Of a stretch of DNA of 64,000 nt, positions 1-11,569 are shown one piece after another. Location of the stretch: positions 1,126,720 through 1,190,719 of the forward strand of contig NC_023757.2 in NCBI RefSeq assembly GCF_000499845.2, read 5' to 3'. Position numbers and translations under genes: made by a program. How positions within the stretch are numbered: position 1 is the first letter of the stretch; each line of letters opens with the position of its first letter. The notes under the pieces were generated by a model that saw nothing but the letters and a program-made list of their open reading frames with translations, was not told the origin of the DNA and made no database searches. The stretch is from Phaseolus vulgaris. Lineage: Eukaryota; Streptophyta; Magnoliopsida; Fabales; Fabaceae.

Positions 1-22
1 TAAAAACTATAGTGCTGATAAC

Positions 23-448
23 CTATGTAGCACGGACACTGATATTACACGTATACGGAGATACCTATAATCTGTGAAATGTAGGACACAAGACACCGAT
101 CTATATATTATATAATTATGAATTATATAAATTAACAATAAAGATTTATGTACACAAGTATGTTTCAAAAATTGGTTGGAGTAGAAAAATATTTTTCATA
201 ACTGGTTCAAAAGGATTTGTTCCTTATTTTTATAATCATAATAAAGATATATACAATAAATTTGAGTTTTTAGAAAATTAGTGTATTTCTCCTTTTTAAA
301 ATTATGTTAGAACCGTGCTAGAATTGTTAGAAATCCAACAAATATTTTTTGAATTGGACACTTCACCGATACGTATCTTACGAGTATCGTGTCTGACACG
401 TGTGTCCGACACGGACACGTCATTTAAAAAGAGTGTCCAAGTCTCATA
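23..448 (+). mobile_element. MITE-like element, copy A (intron of LACS gene)
   Basis: A ~425-bp AT-rich non-coding block with GGACAC-rich ends: CTATGTAGCACGGACAC at the left and the complement of CTATGAGACTTGGACAC at the right. It is flanked by an imperfect 9-bp duplication, GCTGATAAC at 14-22 and GCTAATAAC at 449-457. The same block recurs at about 1494-1897 (inverted), 13480-13945, 34504-34957, 43423-43674 (inverted, shortened) and, more decayed, at 10880-11485. A 9-bp duplication fits Mutator-type (MULE) elements, but no transposase is encoded here. Confidence 0.75.
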
Positions 449-490
449 GCTAATAACTGACACTAACAAGACAAATTTTAATATTTCTAG

Positions 491-3452
491 GCAGGAGAAG
501 ACGATGTGTACTTCTCATTTCTTCCTCTTGCTCACGTATATGACCAAATAATGGAGACTTATTGCATCTCCAAGGGCTCAGCAATAGGATTTTGGCAAGG
601 AGTAAGATTTTAATTCACATCATGGAATTGGTTTTTGGTTCGTTCTTTAAGTGTTCTATTCTAATTCCCCTTACTGATTCATGCAGGATGTGAGGTTCTT
701 GCTGGAAGATGTTCAGGCACTACAACCAACTATATTCTGTGGTGTTCCTAGAGTTTTTGATCGTATTTGTGCTGGTAAAACAAGAATGCTTCTTATGATC
801 ATCTTTGGTTCTGTGACAACCATGTTTAAACCAAGAATCATGATCTTAAACAATGTTTTTAAATCCTTATCTTTGTGTGACACTTTATCCGACAAATAAG
901 CTTTTCATTTGAAGGTATCAAAAGCAGACTTTCTTCAGCAGGAGCACTGCAGAGTACTCTGTTTCAGTGTGCTTACAACTAGTATGTTTCATCATTAAAC
1001 TCAAGTCTGAAGTTTTCTGTAAGTGTGTAAACTAATTTGGAGTCTAATGACAGCAAGTTAAAGTATCTTGAGAAGGGTCTTCCACAACACAAAGCAGCAC
1101 CTCTGTTCGATAGGCTTGTGTTTGACAAGGTATAATAGCACTTAAACTTCATGTGTTCTTTTCATAAACTCTGGTTCAAAACTAAAATATGAGTTTTAAT
1201 GATAGACAAAACAAGCACTGGGTGGACGTGTACGCATCCTGTTATCTGGAGCTGCTCCTTTGCCTAGGCACGTGGAAGAGTTCATGAGGGTCACTAGTGG
1301 ATCTACATTATCACAAGGATATGGTATGGTATATGAGTCTTCTACCACATAGGAAAATTTATCAAAATTTTCTGAATCAAAAGGACTAAATTTCAGAAAA
1401 TAATCTGACTAGAAAATAAAAACAAAGATGGTTCAATCTATGAAAGAATTCTAGCATGATTTGAATATAAGTGTCACATATGAGGCTTTGACACGTCTCT
1501 TAAATGGTGTCACATGGGAGACTCAGACATTAACACTCGCAGGACACATATCGGTAAAGTATCCAATTCAAAAAATATTTGTTGGATTACTGACAATTCT
1601 AACACGGTTCTAACATAATTTTAAAAAGGAGAAATACATTAATTTTCTAAAAACTCAAACTTATTAGTATAAATTTTAATATGATTATAAGAATAAGGAA
1701 CAAATCCTTTTGAACTAGCCATGCTTCTGCTAAGAAAAACTGAAACATACTTGTACACATAAATCTTTATTGTCAATTTATATAATTCATAATTATATAA
1801 TATATAGATCTGTGTCCTTCCTCGTATCCTACATTTTAGAGATTATACGTATTTTATGTCCTTATCCGTATCGTATCAGTGTGTATGTTATGTATGATCA
1901 CATTAATTTATTATCATTTTGATGTGGCAGGTCTTACTGAAAGTTGTGCTGGGTGTTTCACAGCCATAGGTGATGTGTATTCCATGACAGGAACAGTTGG
2001 TGTTCCCATGACAACCATTGAAGCCAGGCTTGAATCTGTGCCAGAGATGGAATATGACGCTCTCTCCAATGTAGCCCGGGGAGAAATTTGTCTGAGAGGA
2101 AACACCTTGTTCTCTGGTTATCACAAGCGTGAAGATCTGACCAAAGAAGTTATGGTTGATGGTTGGTTTCACACAGGTAAGCAAATGTTGTTCTGGATTC
2201 AAAATTCAGTGATTTGTAAATAAGCAAAAGAATTCACATACAAGTGCATCATTGCAGGAGACATTGGAGAGTGGCAACCAAATGGAGTCATGAAAATTAT
2301 TGATAGGAAGAAGAATATCTTCAAACTATCTCAAGGAGAATATGTTGCTGTGGAGAATATTGAAAACAAGTATTTGCAATGCCCCCTTATAGCATCGGTA
2401 TGCTTCTGCTTCATTCACATGGCACTCATAAAAACTAGAGAAACAATAGTGAGAAATTCAATTTTTGTTCACAATACAAGTTTACAAGAAAAGTTCATAT
2501 ATAGAGTAATACACCTGTTCTCATTTATAAACAAAAGAAACTGTAATAAATTTTACTAATTCTCTTAATAAGATGCCCTTGTTGTTAATATGGTAAAACA
2601 GAAAGCACAAATGATATGATAATGGTTAACCAAAAGTTAGACATTAACTAAAGTTAAGGTATTTTATGAAATATATCATCAAATGAAGTAAAAGTAGTTA
2701 AAATTTGTTTATATTTAAGAAAAAAGTTTTCTTTTTCTTTTTCTTATAAATGAGAATAGAGGGGTAGCATTAGTACCACACAAATGTGATTCATAATGGA
2801 TAAAAAAATTTCTTTCTTATGCAGATTTGGGTGTATGGAAACAGCTTTGAGTCATTCTTGGTGGCCGTTGTGGTCCCTGAAAGAAAGGCCATTGAGGATT
2901 GGGCACTAGTGCACAATGTGAGTGATGATTTTAAATCATTATGTGATAATCTAAAAGCAAGAAAGTACATTTTGGATGAGCTCAACAGCACTGGTCAGAA
3001 ACACCAAGTATGTATATATAGTAATTCACTATGCTGTGCTGCTAGTTTCTGGTTGTTTTAGCTGTATCTGACATGAAACAATCACTCTCAGCTTAGAGGA
3101 TTTGAGCTGCTAAAAGCCATTCATCTGGAATCAAATCCCTTTGACATGGAGAGAGATATAGTAACTCCAACTTTCAAATTGAAGAGACCACAATTGCTCA
3201 AGTACTATAAGGTGCTGCTGTCAAAATTTTGTAACTATTAACCTTCTGAATTAATCAGCAGTTTGATTCACAATTCCTACCAAATATGCATCAGTTCTTG
3301 ATTTTTATGCATCAGAACCAAATGTTTATCTATAAATTACACTCAGATGTTTGTTTGAGAGATTTACTCAATAAATATTACTCATTGTGAACATTATTTT
3401 GCAGGATCACATTGATCTACTATACAAAGAAGCAAAGGGAGCAATGCAGTGA
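491..3452 (+). CDS. Long-chain acyl-CoA synthetase (LACS4-like), 3' part of gene
   Basis: Activates long-chain fatty acids to acyl-CoA with ATP; plant LACS4-type enzymes act at the ER. The 5' exons lie outside the window. Coding exons read from sequence: 491-601, 687-774, 915-981, 1054-1129, 1206-1323, 1931-2176, 2258-2397, 2825-3007, 3092-3211 and 3405-3452, all with GT-AG borders. Seen in order: [10 protein letters not shown], the LLSGAAPLP block, [11 protein letters not shown], the GWFHTGDIGEW adenylate-forming motif (Asp that contacts the ribose), [16 protein letters not shown] (hinge and catalytic loop), and the C-terminal [18 protein letters not shown] block. The reading frame is intact to TGA at 3450-3452. 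The upstream intron and the 1324-1930 intron each hold a copy of the ~430-bp element, in opposite orientation. LACS4 rather than another LACS is a judgement from remembered sequence. Confidence 0.93.
1494..1897 (-). mobile_element. MITE-like element, copy B, inverted (LACS intron)
   Basis: The reverse complement of this stretch follows copy A nearly base for base over most of its length, for example AAAAGGATTTGTTCCTTAT, GTTAGAACCGTG and CCAACAAATATTTTTTGAAT. It fills most of the 1324-1930 intron. Possible target duplication TCACAT on both sides (about 1488-1493 and 1898-1903). No coding capacity. Confidence 0.72.
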
Positions 3453-4550
3453 ACCATGATGCAATACTGAATTCTGGCAGTTATGAAGCAAAATCCATTT
3501 GGCATTCTGCATATTTTAGTTCATCATAATATTTATTAACTGATGTGAAAAATCATAAACATATAGATAGAATAGCTCGTATATGTTGAAACAAAAAAAC
3601 TTTTTGTAAAAAATCACAATAAAACATTGTGTGACCAATGCAAAATATTTATTTCTGTTGGCACTAAATGCTTTAATCTTTCATTTTCTACATTTTGATT
3701 AAGCTTATTATTTCAAGAGTACAGTAATTACTCAGAACATTATCATCTAATCCAAGGTGTTAATTATTTGATGCAATGCACACTTTTAATATATCCTATT
3801 TTATCACTTTGTACAACAAGACTATTATAGTGTTTGTATAGTATTTGAGATCAAACATGTTTTTAGTTTTCTTTTTTAAGACCTAAAACAAATCAATGCA
3901 TAAAATAATCTTAATTTAAAAGAAAAAGTAAAAACACTTAGAACAAATAATGTAAAGAAGAAAATATTTAGTTTCAACACCCTCTAAATAAAAAGAATTT
4001 TCAAATTTTAGTGGCTGTCTTGCATGATTTCCTATGTGAAACAAATTTTGTTACCAATCTTACAAGAGTAGGGAAAATAGTTAAATGTGAATTTATGATT
4101 CCAGTATTTCTAAAAACATAAATGAACCTAAAATTTAATAATTTATTGACTATAACATGATAAATGTCAATTACTATTTTTCAAATTGAAAGACTCAAAT
4201 TTATCCAACTTTTTTTTTTATAAATTGAATTTGATTAGAATTGAAAATTTTAAATTAAACTAAATTAACTACTTTTGTTTCTTTTTAAATTAAATTTAGT
4301 TAGTCTTACCTGAAAATGCTAAAACTAAGATAAATTTATCTTGAAAATGAAAAATACGATTTAAAATTTAAAATTTAAAATTTGGAAATGTGTTCAATTT
4401 AAAAAAATTATTTTCATTTTCTACTAATGATAAATAATAATTATTAGGCATTTTTATTTTTCAATTATCAAGGTTTTATTATTATGTTTAATAATTTATT
4501 TGCTTATTTAATGTATATAGGTGAAAGTAATCTTAATTTTGGGAGACATT
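3453..4550. other. 3' flank of LACS gene and AT-rich spacer
   Basis: The first ~280 bases are the probable 3' UTR, with AATAAA at about 3619-3624 as a candidate poly(A) signal. Bases 2958-3735 (last exons plus this 3' flank) are duplicated at 40678-41406. Beyond about 3740 I see only AT-rich sequence without a gene. Confidence 0.55.
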
Positions 4551-4555
4551 GTTTA

Positions 4556-5052
4556 GGCTGATTCTCCTTGCACCATATCAATTCAGATTTGCACTCAACG
4601 CACTCACGTGAAATGTCCATTTTATCTTTAATGATTTTAAATTTTTTCCTTTTCGATATTCATATCCGTAAGTCAAATTACAAAGTTTTGGATATACAAA
4701 TCCGGAACTAATATGTCACTTCTGGATTTCACCATCCATAAGCTTATTTGGACAGCATAAATGACCTTCTGGATGTCAAGATTCGTAAGCAAACATAAAT
4801 GAGTTTCGGATCTCAATTCTCAACACCATTTACAACACACCATTCCGGATATGAAAATCTGAAACTCATAACTCACTTCTGGGTATGACCTTCCAGAAGT
4901 TTAAATGAAATATGAAAATGAGCTTCTAGATTTTGAAATCCGAAAGGTATAAAATTGAAATCCGTAAGCAAATGTGTGAAAATGGCAGAATGGGATTTTA
5001 AAATTTTCGTTGGGTGTGAGTCAAAATTGATTGGGTGCAGGAAGCAATTGCC
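4556..5052. mobile_element. Short terminal-inverted-repeat element 1 (MULE-type MITE candidate)
   Basis: The left end reads GGCTGATTCTCCTTGCACC and the right end is the complement of GGCAATTGCTTCCTGCACC. It is flanked by CATTGTTTA and TATTTTTTA, which agree at 7 of 9 positions. The interior repeats degenerate TCCGGAT/TCCGTAAG-like motifs every 30-60 bp. No ORF of note. It shares its ends with element 2, which starts about 300 bp downstream. Confidence 0.65.
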
Positions 5053-5360
5053 TATTTTTTATTATACTATGCCATTGTGTTTGATAATCCATGAGCTTTT
5101 GTACCACCCCAACTAGACCTTTCAATTTGGGCCAGTCCAAAGTGTACGGGTGAAGGTAAATTTTTTTTCATAGGATCATAAAGTCCACATAAGAAAAAAA
5201 AATTATAGGACCAAAAATGCCATAAAAAATCCCATGGGCCAGGACAAAAATGACACAAAATTATTTGAAAATGAAAATGACAAAAAATTACTTAAAACAA
5301 ATGTTATACACGTGAAAACATATTTACTCGATCTAAAATCAAAACTCAACATAATTAAAG

Positions 5361-5797
5361 GGCAATTGCTTCCTGCACCATGTCACTGCACCCGATCCCA
5401 GCGGAAAAGACAAAACTGTCCTTAAAAACAATTTCTGAAATGTGTTTCGGATATTTTTTTCCAGAACGAAATTTTATATTACAAATTTTTTTATCCAGAA
5501 TGGGTTTTTCATTTTTTCTCTGGATTTTTATTTCTGAAACACAATTATTTCTTTTCTGGATTTTTTTTCTGGAATGTATTATTTTTCATTTCTGGATTTT
5601 TTTGTCCAAAATAGAATTTTAATTTTTGTTTCCGGATTTTTATTTCCGAAATTCAATAATTACTTCCAGATTTATTTTTCCGAAATATATTATTTTCAAT
5701 TCTGGATTTTTATTTTCGGAATTAAGGGCATTTTTGGAAATTTAAGAAAATATGTTGGGTGCAGATTAAAAATGATTGGGTGTAGGGAGCATTTGCC
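5361..5797. mobile_element. Short terminal-inverted-repeat element 2, perfect 9-bp target duplication
   Basis: The left end GGCAATTGCTTCCTGCACC matches the complement of the right end (GGCAAATGCTCCCTACACC) at 16 of 19 positions. Perfect 9-bp flanking duplication TAATTAAAG at 5352-5360 and 5798-5806. The interior is a run of degenerate units of the form TCTGGATTTTTATTTCCGAAAT, about 30-50 bp each, which creates F/S/L/I-rich open frames that are not genes. End structure and 9-bp duplication fit a non-autonomous Mutator-like element. Confidence 0.8.
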
Positions 5798-5804
5798 TAA
5801 TTAA

Positions 5805-6180
5805 AGTTGGGTTGGATTTAAGTCCAACAAACACTATCTTTAAAGGTTAAGTCCAACAAACACTATCTTAACTTGCTCGACATGGATCAAGGTTAGATCA
5901 AGTAGAGGTTTGGTCAAGAAGAATTATGTCCAACTAAGATTGAGTTAGGCCTAACCAAAGTTGTATTTAGTCGGGTTGAGTATAGTACATATAAGTTAGG
6001 TCAGAATGAGTCCAAGTCAAGTTGAATCCAATTTTAGACAAGTTAGGTCCATGTTGAACCACATCATAATAAGTGAAGTTGGGTCCCCCTCGGGCTAAGT
6101 CAATTTAGGCTCACCTCGGATCCAGTTGAGTAGGGTCTGGGTTAGGCCGAGTCAAGTTAAACCTACATCGTGTCAAGCCC
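5805..6180. repeat. Degenerate G/T-rich short-unit repeat
   Basis: Variants of AAGTTGGGTT, TTAGGTCGAGTCAAG and GGTCAAGTTGAGTCC recur throughout, and AAGTCCAACAAACACTATCTT appears twice within about 40 bp. Base composition is much less AT-rich than the neighbours. It looks like a decayed minisatellite. No coding frame. Confidence 0.55.
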
Positions 6181-6233
6181 AATCAGATCGATTATACTTT
6201 TTGTTTTATTCTTCTTTCTTTCATCTTGCAATA

Positions 6234-6618
6234 TGTGTAAGATCCCACATCGACTAGAGATAAAAACATTTTAATAGTATATGGTGCAAATATCACCTTA
6301 TGAGCCGATTTTGTAAGGTTAAATTAAGCTTAAAGTCCACTTCTTAATATGGTATCAGAGTTAGTTTTTTTTACTACCTCATCTTGTTCCTAATAAGAGT
6401 TTGTTAGGCTTATCAAGTCACCCGCTATCGGGCCGCTATAAGACCATATATAAATATATAGTCTCACACACGAGTTGACCATTTCAGCGTGAAGGGGTTT
6501 GTTGGATATCTCACATCAACTAAAAATAAGAATATTTTATAATATATAAATGGGTATAAACCTCACCCTATAAGCCAATTTTGTAAAGTCGAGTTAAGTT
6601 TAAAATTTGTTTCATAAT
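6234..6618 (+). mobile_element. TRIM-type miniature LTR retrotransposon, both LTRs present
   Basis: Two ~115-bp direct repeats (6234-6349 and from 6500) both begin TGT and carry CTCACATC/CCCACATC followed about 60 bp later by a CC[T/A]TA[T/A]AAGCC block. Right after the first repeat is TGGTATCAGAG at 6350-6360, the usual primer-binding site for initiator tRNA-Met. A purine tract GTGAAGGGG at about 6490-6497 precedes the second repeat. The internal part is only ~140 bp and non-coding. Related copies: 24745-24960, 26628-26745, 32460-32735, 37321-37560 and 38205-38390. Confidence 0.78.
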
Positions 6619-8730
6619 TAAAAATTGTTGTAAATTTATTTATGTGCTATAATCCAAAAGGCAAAAGTTCCATATTGCATAACTCAAAATACCTAACCGT
6701 GACTTACTTATATCCTATCTTCTTTATATAACCTATATTATTTACACTCTATTAATAGATTAACTCTTACATAAGGATATTAATTTACTTTTTGTGAGTC
6801 GTATTATAACACATAATTAAGATCTCATGTATATTTTCCATCCAGTACATTTCAACCTAAAACCATTTACTATTATAAAATATTTATATAAAACAGAAGT
6901 TACTTTTATGTTAATAAACAAATTTTTATTCTTAGTACCCGAAGTCTTATATAACACTCAGGTTTTAAACTTATAATCTTATATATTATACATGCAATGA
7001 AGATGTATTTTCTTTTTATCTTTTATTAATATATTTTCTTATTTATTTGCTAGTTCCTTGCATTAGTTTTTAATACTACATGAGGAAGACATAGCCTTGG
7101 TATTTTTAGGCATATTTTACTACACGTTTGACTTTGAATGTCTTTAATTGGCGTGTACATTTTAACAAAACAAATCTTCAACTATAAATATGTTAAAAAC
7201 AGTGACATACGTTACGCATAGTATTCAAATCCTATAACGTGCATTTGTAGAACAACGCATCGTAACTTCTAAGCATTATTTTTTAACATTTGTATGAGTC
7301 AAACGTTGTATCAACCAATGTTTTTATGGTAAAAGAATAAAACGTTGCAATATTTAATAAAAGTTTGAAAACTGTGTTAATTACAAAATTTATGAAACAT
7401 GTTTATTTTATCTGTAATGTACTACCTTGACAAGACAAAATAGGAAAATTTAGGTCAAATCGAGAAGTGACATGTAAAATCAAGAGCACCATACAATGTA
7501 TATGATGGTTGCTTAATCAATCAAATTAATTAAAACTAATTGCTTTTACAATTATCCGAGATCGAATATTTTTATCCAGTTTTTTTTTTTTTTTCAAGTT
7601 TTTGAAATATTCGAGAGAAGAGTACCTGTAAATATACTCTGACGCTCAAGTTAACTAGAGTCAATTTTAATGATTTATTTAAAAATTCAGAATAACATTA
7701 CCTTTCATCATGGGATCCCCTTTTATTTATACTACTCAGAATGGCTAAACTATATCCAACAGATGTTAATCCCACTTTGCTATTTTTTAATTGGAATTAG
7801 CGTCCTTATTTCATGATATGACGTGGATGTTGATTTTTACCGAGAAGTCGTTAAACCGTCTATGTGGCCGAACATTCGGGTTCTCAATTTCGTGGTATAA
7901 CACTAATTATATATCATACTTAAACTAATTATATATATATATATATCATTCAAACGAGTATTCTCTTATATATTTCAATTTTTTTTTACTTAATTGGGAC
8001 ATTCTTGAACTTTTATGTTTATTATGATTTAATAAAAATTTCTAACAACACTTTATAAGTGTGTGGAAGGAGCTACCATTTTCATTAGTTATCATTAATG
8101 TCTAATAATTTTTTTTATCACAAATAAAGTGTTAATAAAATATTTATCATCCTAAATTAAAGGTTGCGTTTATATATTATAATTGGGATGCCTTTTGTAG
8201 TGGACGGTGCTTTTGATGTTGATGGTAGTATCACTGCTCATGAGCTTCAGTTATTAATTCTCATAAAATTGCCTAAATTTATGAGATTGGTTGTTTAATG
8301 TTTTTCTGTATTTGGTTTAGTTGTTTCTTAATTTATCTGGTAGGTATTTCTTGATAGGGTATGATAAGGTGTTTGCTCTTTATATATAAAGGTTTGACCA
8401 CTTTAAGTTAATTTACTTGACTATATATAGTTAAACAGGATGAAAAAAAAATATAATTTTTACAAATATCGATCAAACTGAATTTTATTTATTTAGCTTG
8501 GAGGTAGATTAATGTGTAACCTACTAACTATAATATTTTATTATTATTTTTATAATTTTTTTTTTCTATTTTAACTCTTCTATTATGCATCTTGATATTT
8601 TAGTTTTTTAATGCTAAAATGTTATTTAACAGTTTTTAATTATTTGAGTATTTAACTAATTTGTTTAATAATGTAAGTTATTATTTTAATTCTTTTATAT
8701 AAAAAATTAGGTTAACTCTATTCAAATAAA
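6619..8730. other. AT-rich intergenic region
   Basis: No coding frame, RNA gene or clear element was recognised. It contains poly-T runs (about 7580) and a short TA run (about 7931-7946). Confidence 0.5.
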
Positions 8731-8734
8731 TACA

Positions 8735-9600
8735 AATTTATGGAGTGAATATAACAATAAAAATTATGAGTTTATGATGATTGTGCACATGAATCATAAC
8801 TGTTCAAATACACGTATGCAAGTATTCACATAATTGAATGAGATAACTAGTAATTTCTACTGGATAACTAAGTTAAAAACATTCCTAAGTTCATGGCTTT
8901 TCTTTCGTTAACACCTTAGTAAAAATCCAATTGAAATGCAAATCTATTGAGTGAATATAACTAACAAAATTAGGGAGCTCTTGGTGATTGTGCACATAAA
9001 TCAAGATTGTTTAAAAACTCATACTCTGATATCCACATAATTAAACGAGGGTAACTAGTAATTCCTTATTAAGTTTAGAACATTCTAAGTTTGTGGTTTT
9101 TCTTCTATTAACACCTAGTACAAAACTAAATGAAATATAAATGTATTGAGTGAATAGAACAAAAAAAAATTGTGGAGTTGGTTGTGATTGTGCATATGCA
9201 TCAGGATTGTTCAAAACCCGATACTCAAGTGCCCACATGATTGAATGAGGGTAACAAGTCATTCCTTTCTTGCATAACTTAAGTTTAAAACATTATTAGG
9301 TTTGTGGTTTTTCTTCCGTTAACACTTTAGTATAGAACCAAAGGAAATGCAAATGTATTGAGTGAATATAATAAAAAAAAAGTGGAGAGTTGTTGGTGAT
9401 TATGTGCATGAATAAGGATTGTTAAAAAACCTATGCTCAAGTGTCCACATAATTGAACTAGGATAACCAATAATTTTTTACTACATAACTTAAGTAGAAA
9501 ATATTTCTAAGTTGGTGATTTTGTTTTCATTAACACCTTAGTACAAAACCAAATAAAATGAGAATGTATCGAGTGAATACACCAACAACTATTTTTTTTT
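8735..9600. repeat. Tandem repeat, ~205-212 bp unit, about four copies
   Basis: The phrase ATTGAGTGAATATAAC, or a near variant, starts at about 8738, 8945, 9145, 9357 and 9568, giving periods of about 207, 200, 212 and 211 bp. Each unit also has GTGATTGTGCACAT, GGATTGTTCAAAA, CCACATAATTGAA, GGTAACTAGTAATT and CGTTAACACCTTAGTA-like blocks in the same order. No open frame spans the units. An inverted partial copy follows at 9635-9790. Confidence 0.8.
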
Positions 9601-9634
9601 AATTTAAAGTTATACCGTATAAAAAAAGTGGTTA

Positions 9635-9790
9635 TCTTGGTTGAATACATTTGTATATAGGTTTTTGAACAATCCCAACTCAATCACCTACAACTCCGTC
9701 AATTTTATTTGTTATCTTCAATAATTACATTTGTTTTGTACTAAGGTCTTATTGAAATCAAAAATCACCTTGATATTGCATTTATAAGTT
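9635..9790 (-). repeat. Inverted partial copy of the 205-bp tandem unit
   Basis: Read on the minus strand this gives GGTGATTTTTGATTTCAATAAG, ACCTTAGTACAAAAC, GGAGTTGTAGGTGATTG, GGGATTGTTCAAAAACC and AAGATAACC, the order seen in the tandem units upstream on the plus strand. With the last direct unit it forms an imperfect inverted repeat around about 9600. Confidence 0.7.
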
Positions 9791-10870
9791 TCTTAATATT
9801 GAAAAATAAGTTTGTGATAAATTAAATAATATGCCAAAAAAAAATTCTTGTCTTTATACAATTAGTTAAAAGCAAAAAGTGAGAAATACAATTATTTTGG
9901 CATAAAATTTTATTTGGAAGAAAAAATATACAAATATAGTACCTAGAAAATAGTATCATATAAGTAAAATGGAAATTGTTGAGAATATAATTAAATTCCA
10001 CCTTAAAAAGGGTAACAAAGGAGAATATTGGTAATGATATAGAATAACAATGACAATAAGAATATTTTTACAGTTTCAATGAAATATTAATGGAAAGAAG
10101 AGAATATAATTTTCTATTGGTCACGTGAAATGGAAGAGAAATGATAAAAACAAAACAAAACAGTGACATACTATTACATGTGTGTTTATATATTTTTTTA
10201 AATGTTTTCACTCAAATATTTTTTTTTTACTGATTTATTTTTTGTGTGTTTATCCAACCTGATTATTTTTAAAACAAGTAAATATCTTTTAAATAAGAGA
10301 TTTTTTTTAAATTTTTCATATAATCTAAAGCCTTTATTTTAATTTTAAACACATTGACTATATATATATTTTCATAATTCTCACATATTTTTCAGTCTTT
10401 AAAAATTAAATAATTATTAATATAAATATAAAAAATTCTAAATTTTAAGTGATTCTCGTACAACCAAATACTAAAACAACACTCATCTCGTTTGTATCCT
10501 TACACATCAGCAACTACGGTCACATCACTATCACATCTGCAGGGTCACGAGGGAGTTACTAAATAACAAAACATTTTCCTAATTATTTATAAGTAATAAA
10601 TATATTTCATGTACTATGATGCAATGTTTGATTGTAACATTTCTCCAAACACTCATATGTATGCCTTCCTCTATATGTTTTCTCACACCTAGAATTAAAT
10701 CTAATCCATATATTTTTTTACAGTTTCTAGAAAAATAAAATAAAATAAATAACTATTTAAAATTAATTCTAAATTTACGCAAGTTAAAAAAATTAAACCG
10801 GTAATCTTTATTGATTGAAAAATAATTTTATTTTTTTACTTTTTAAAAAAAAATATTAATAAATACTTCA
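9791..10870. other. AT-rich intergenic region
   Basis: No gene, RNA or element was recognised. Mostly long A/T runs. Confidence 0.45.
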
Positions 10871-10879
10871 AACACTTCT

Positions 10880-11485
10880 ATTAAATTGTATGTCTGCGTC
10901 GTATAATACGTATCCATAAAATATCAAATTCAAAATATAGTTATTAGATTTCTGACAATTTTAACATGATTTTAGCATAATTTTAGAATGAAGAAAATAT
11001 TAACTTTCTAGAAATTTAAATTTTGTTATATAAATTTTTATTTATATAATTCATAATTATATAACATATATATTTATACTTTGTATTCTATATTTTATTT
11101 TAAAAATTATATTTTTTTTTCATATCTATGTCTATCGTATTAGTGTCTATACATGCACTGTTGTATTTTAAGTCCAAATATTATTTTGAAATCAAGGTAA
11201 TACACATGTTGTGTAAAAAAAAATTTTAAGCATGATTTTAACATATTTTTTCTAAAAGAATATATTATTTTTTTATAAATTAAAATTTATTGTATAAATT
11301 TTTAGTATAATTATAAAAAATAAAAAAAAATTTAAATCAATCATAAAAAAATCTAAAATATTAAAACATATTTATAAATATAAATCTTTATTATCAATTT
11401 ATATAAATTATAATTATATAATATATAGATATGTTTCTATATCTTATATTTTATTTTAAATAAATTATTTGTATTTTACATCCCC
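10880..11485 (-). mobile_element. Decayed copies F and G of the ~430-bp MITE-like family
   Basis: Two adjacent AT-rich blocks (about 10880-11155 and 11180-11485) keep family landmarks in minus orientation: TTTATATAATTCATAATTATATAA, AAATTTTTAGTATAATTATAA and ACATGATTTTAGCATAATTTTA. They lie just downstream of the CYP74 stop codon. Copy borders and target duplications can no longer be read. Confidence 0.5.
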
Positions 11486-11569
11486 TGCAAATATTTTCAT
11501 TCCAAATATTATTTTAAAATTAAGGTAATCCACATGTTGGGAAGAACACAAACACGAAATAAGTAAAAT

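Noticed and set aside
5380..5804. Phe/Ser/Leu-rich frames that look like membrane proteins
   Set aside because: They come from the degenerate TCTGGATTTTTATTT units inside an inverted-repeat element.
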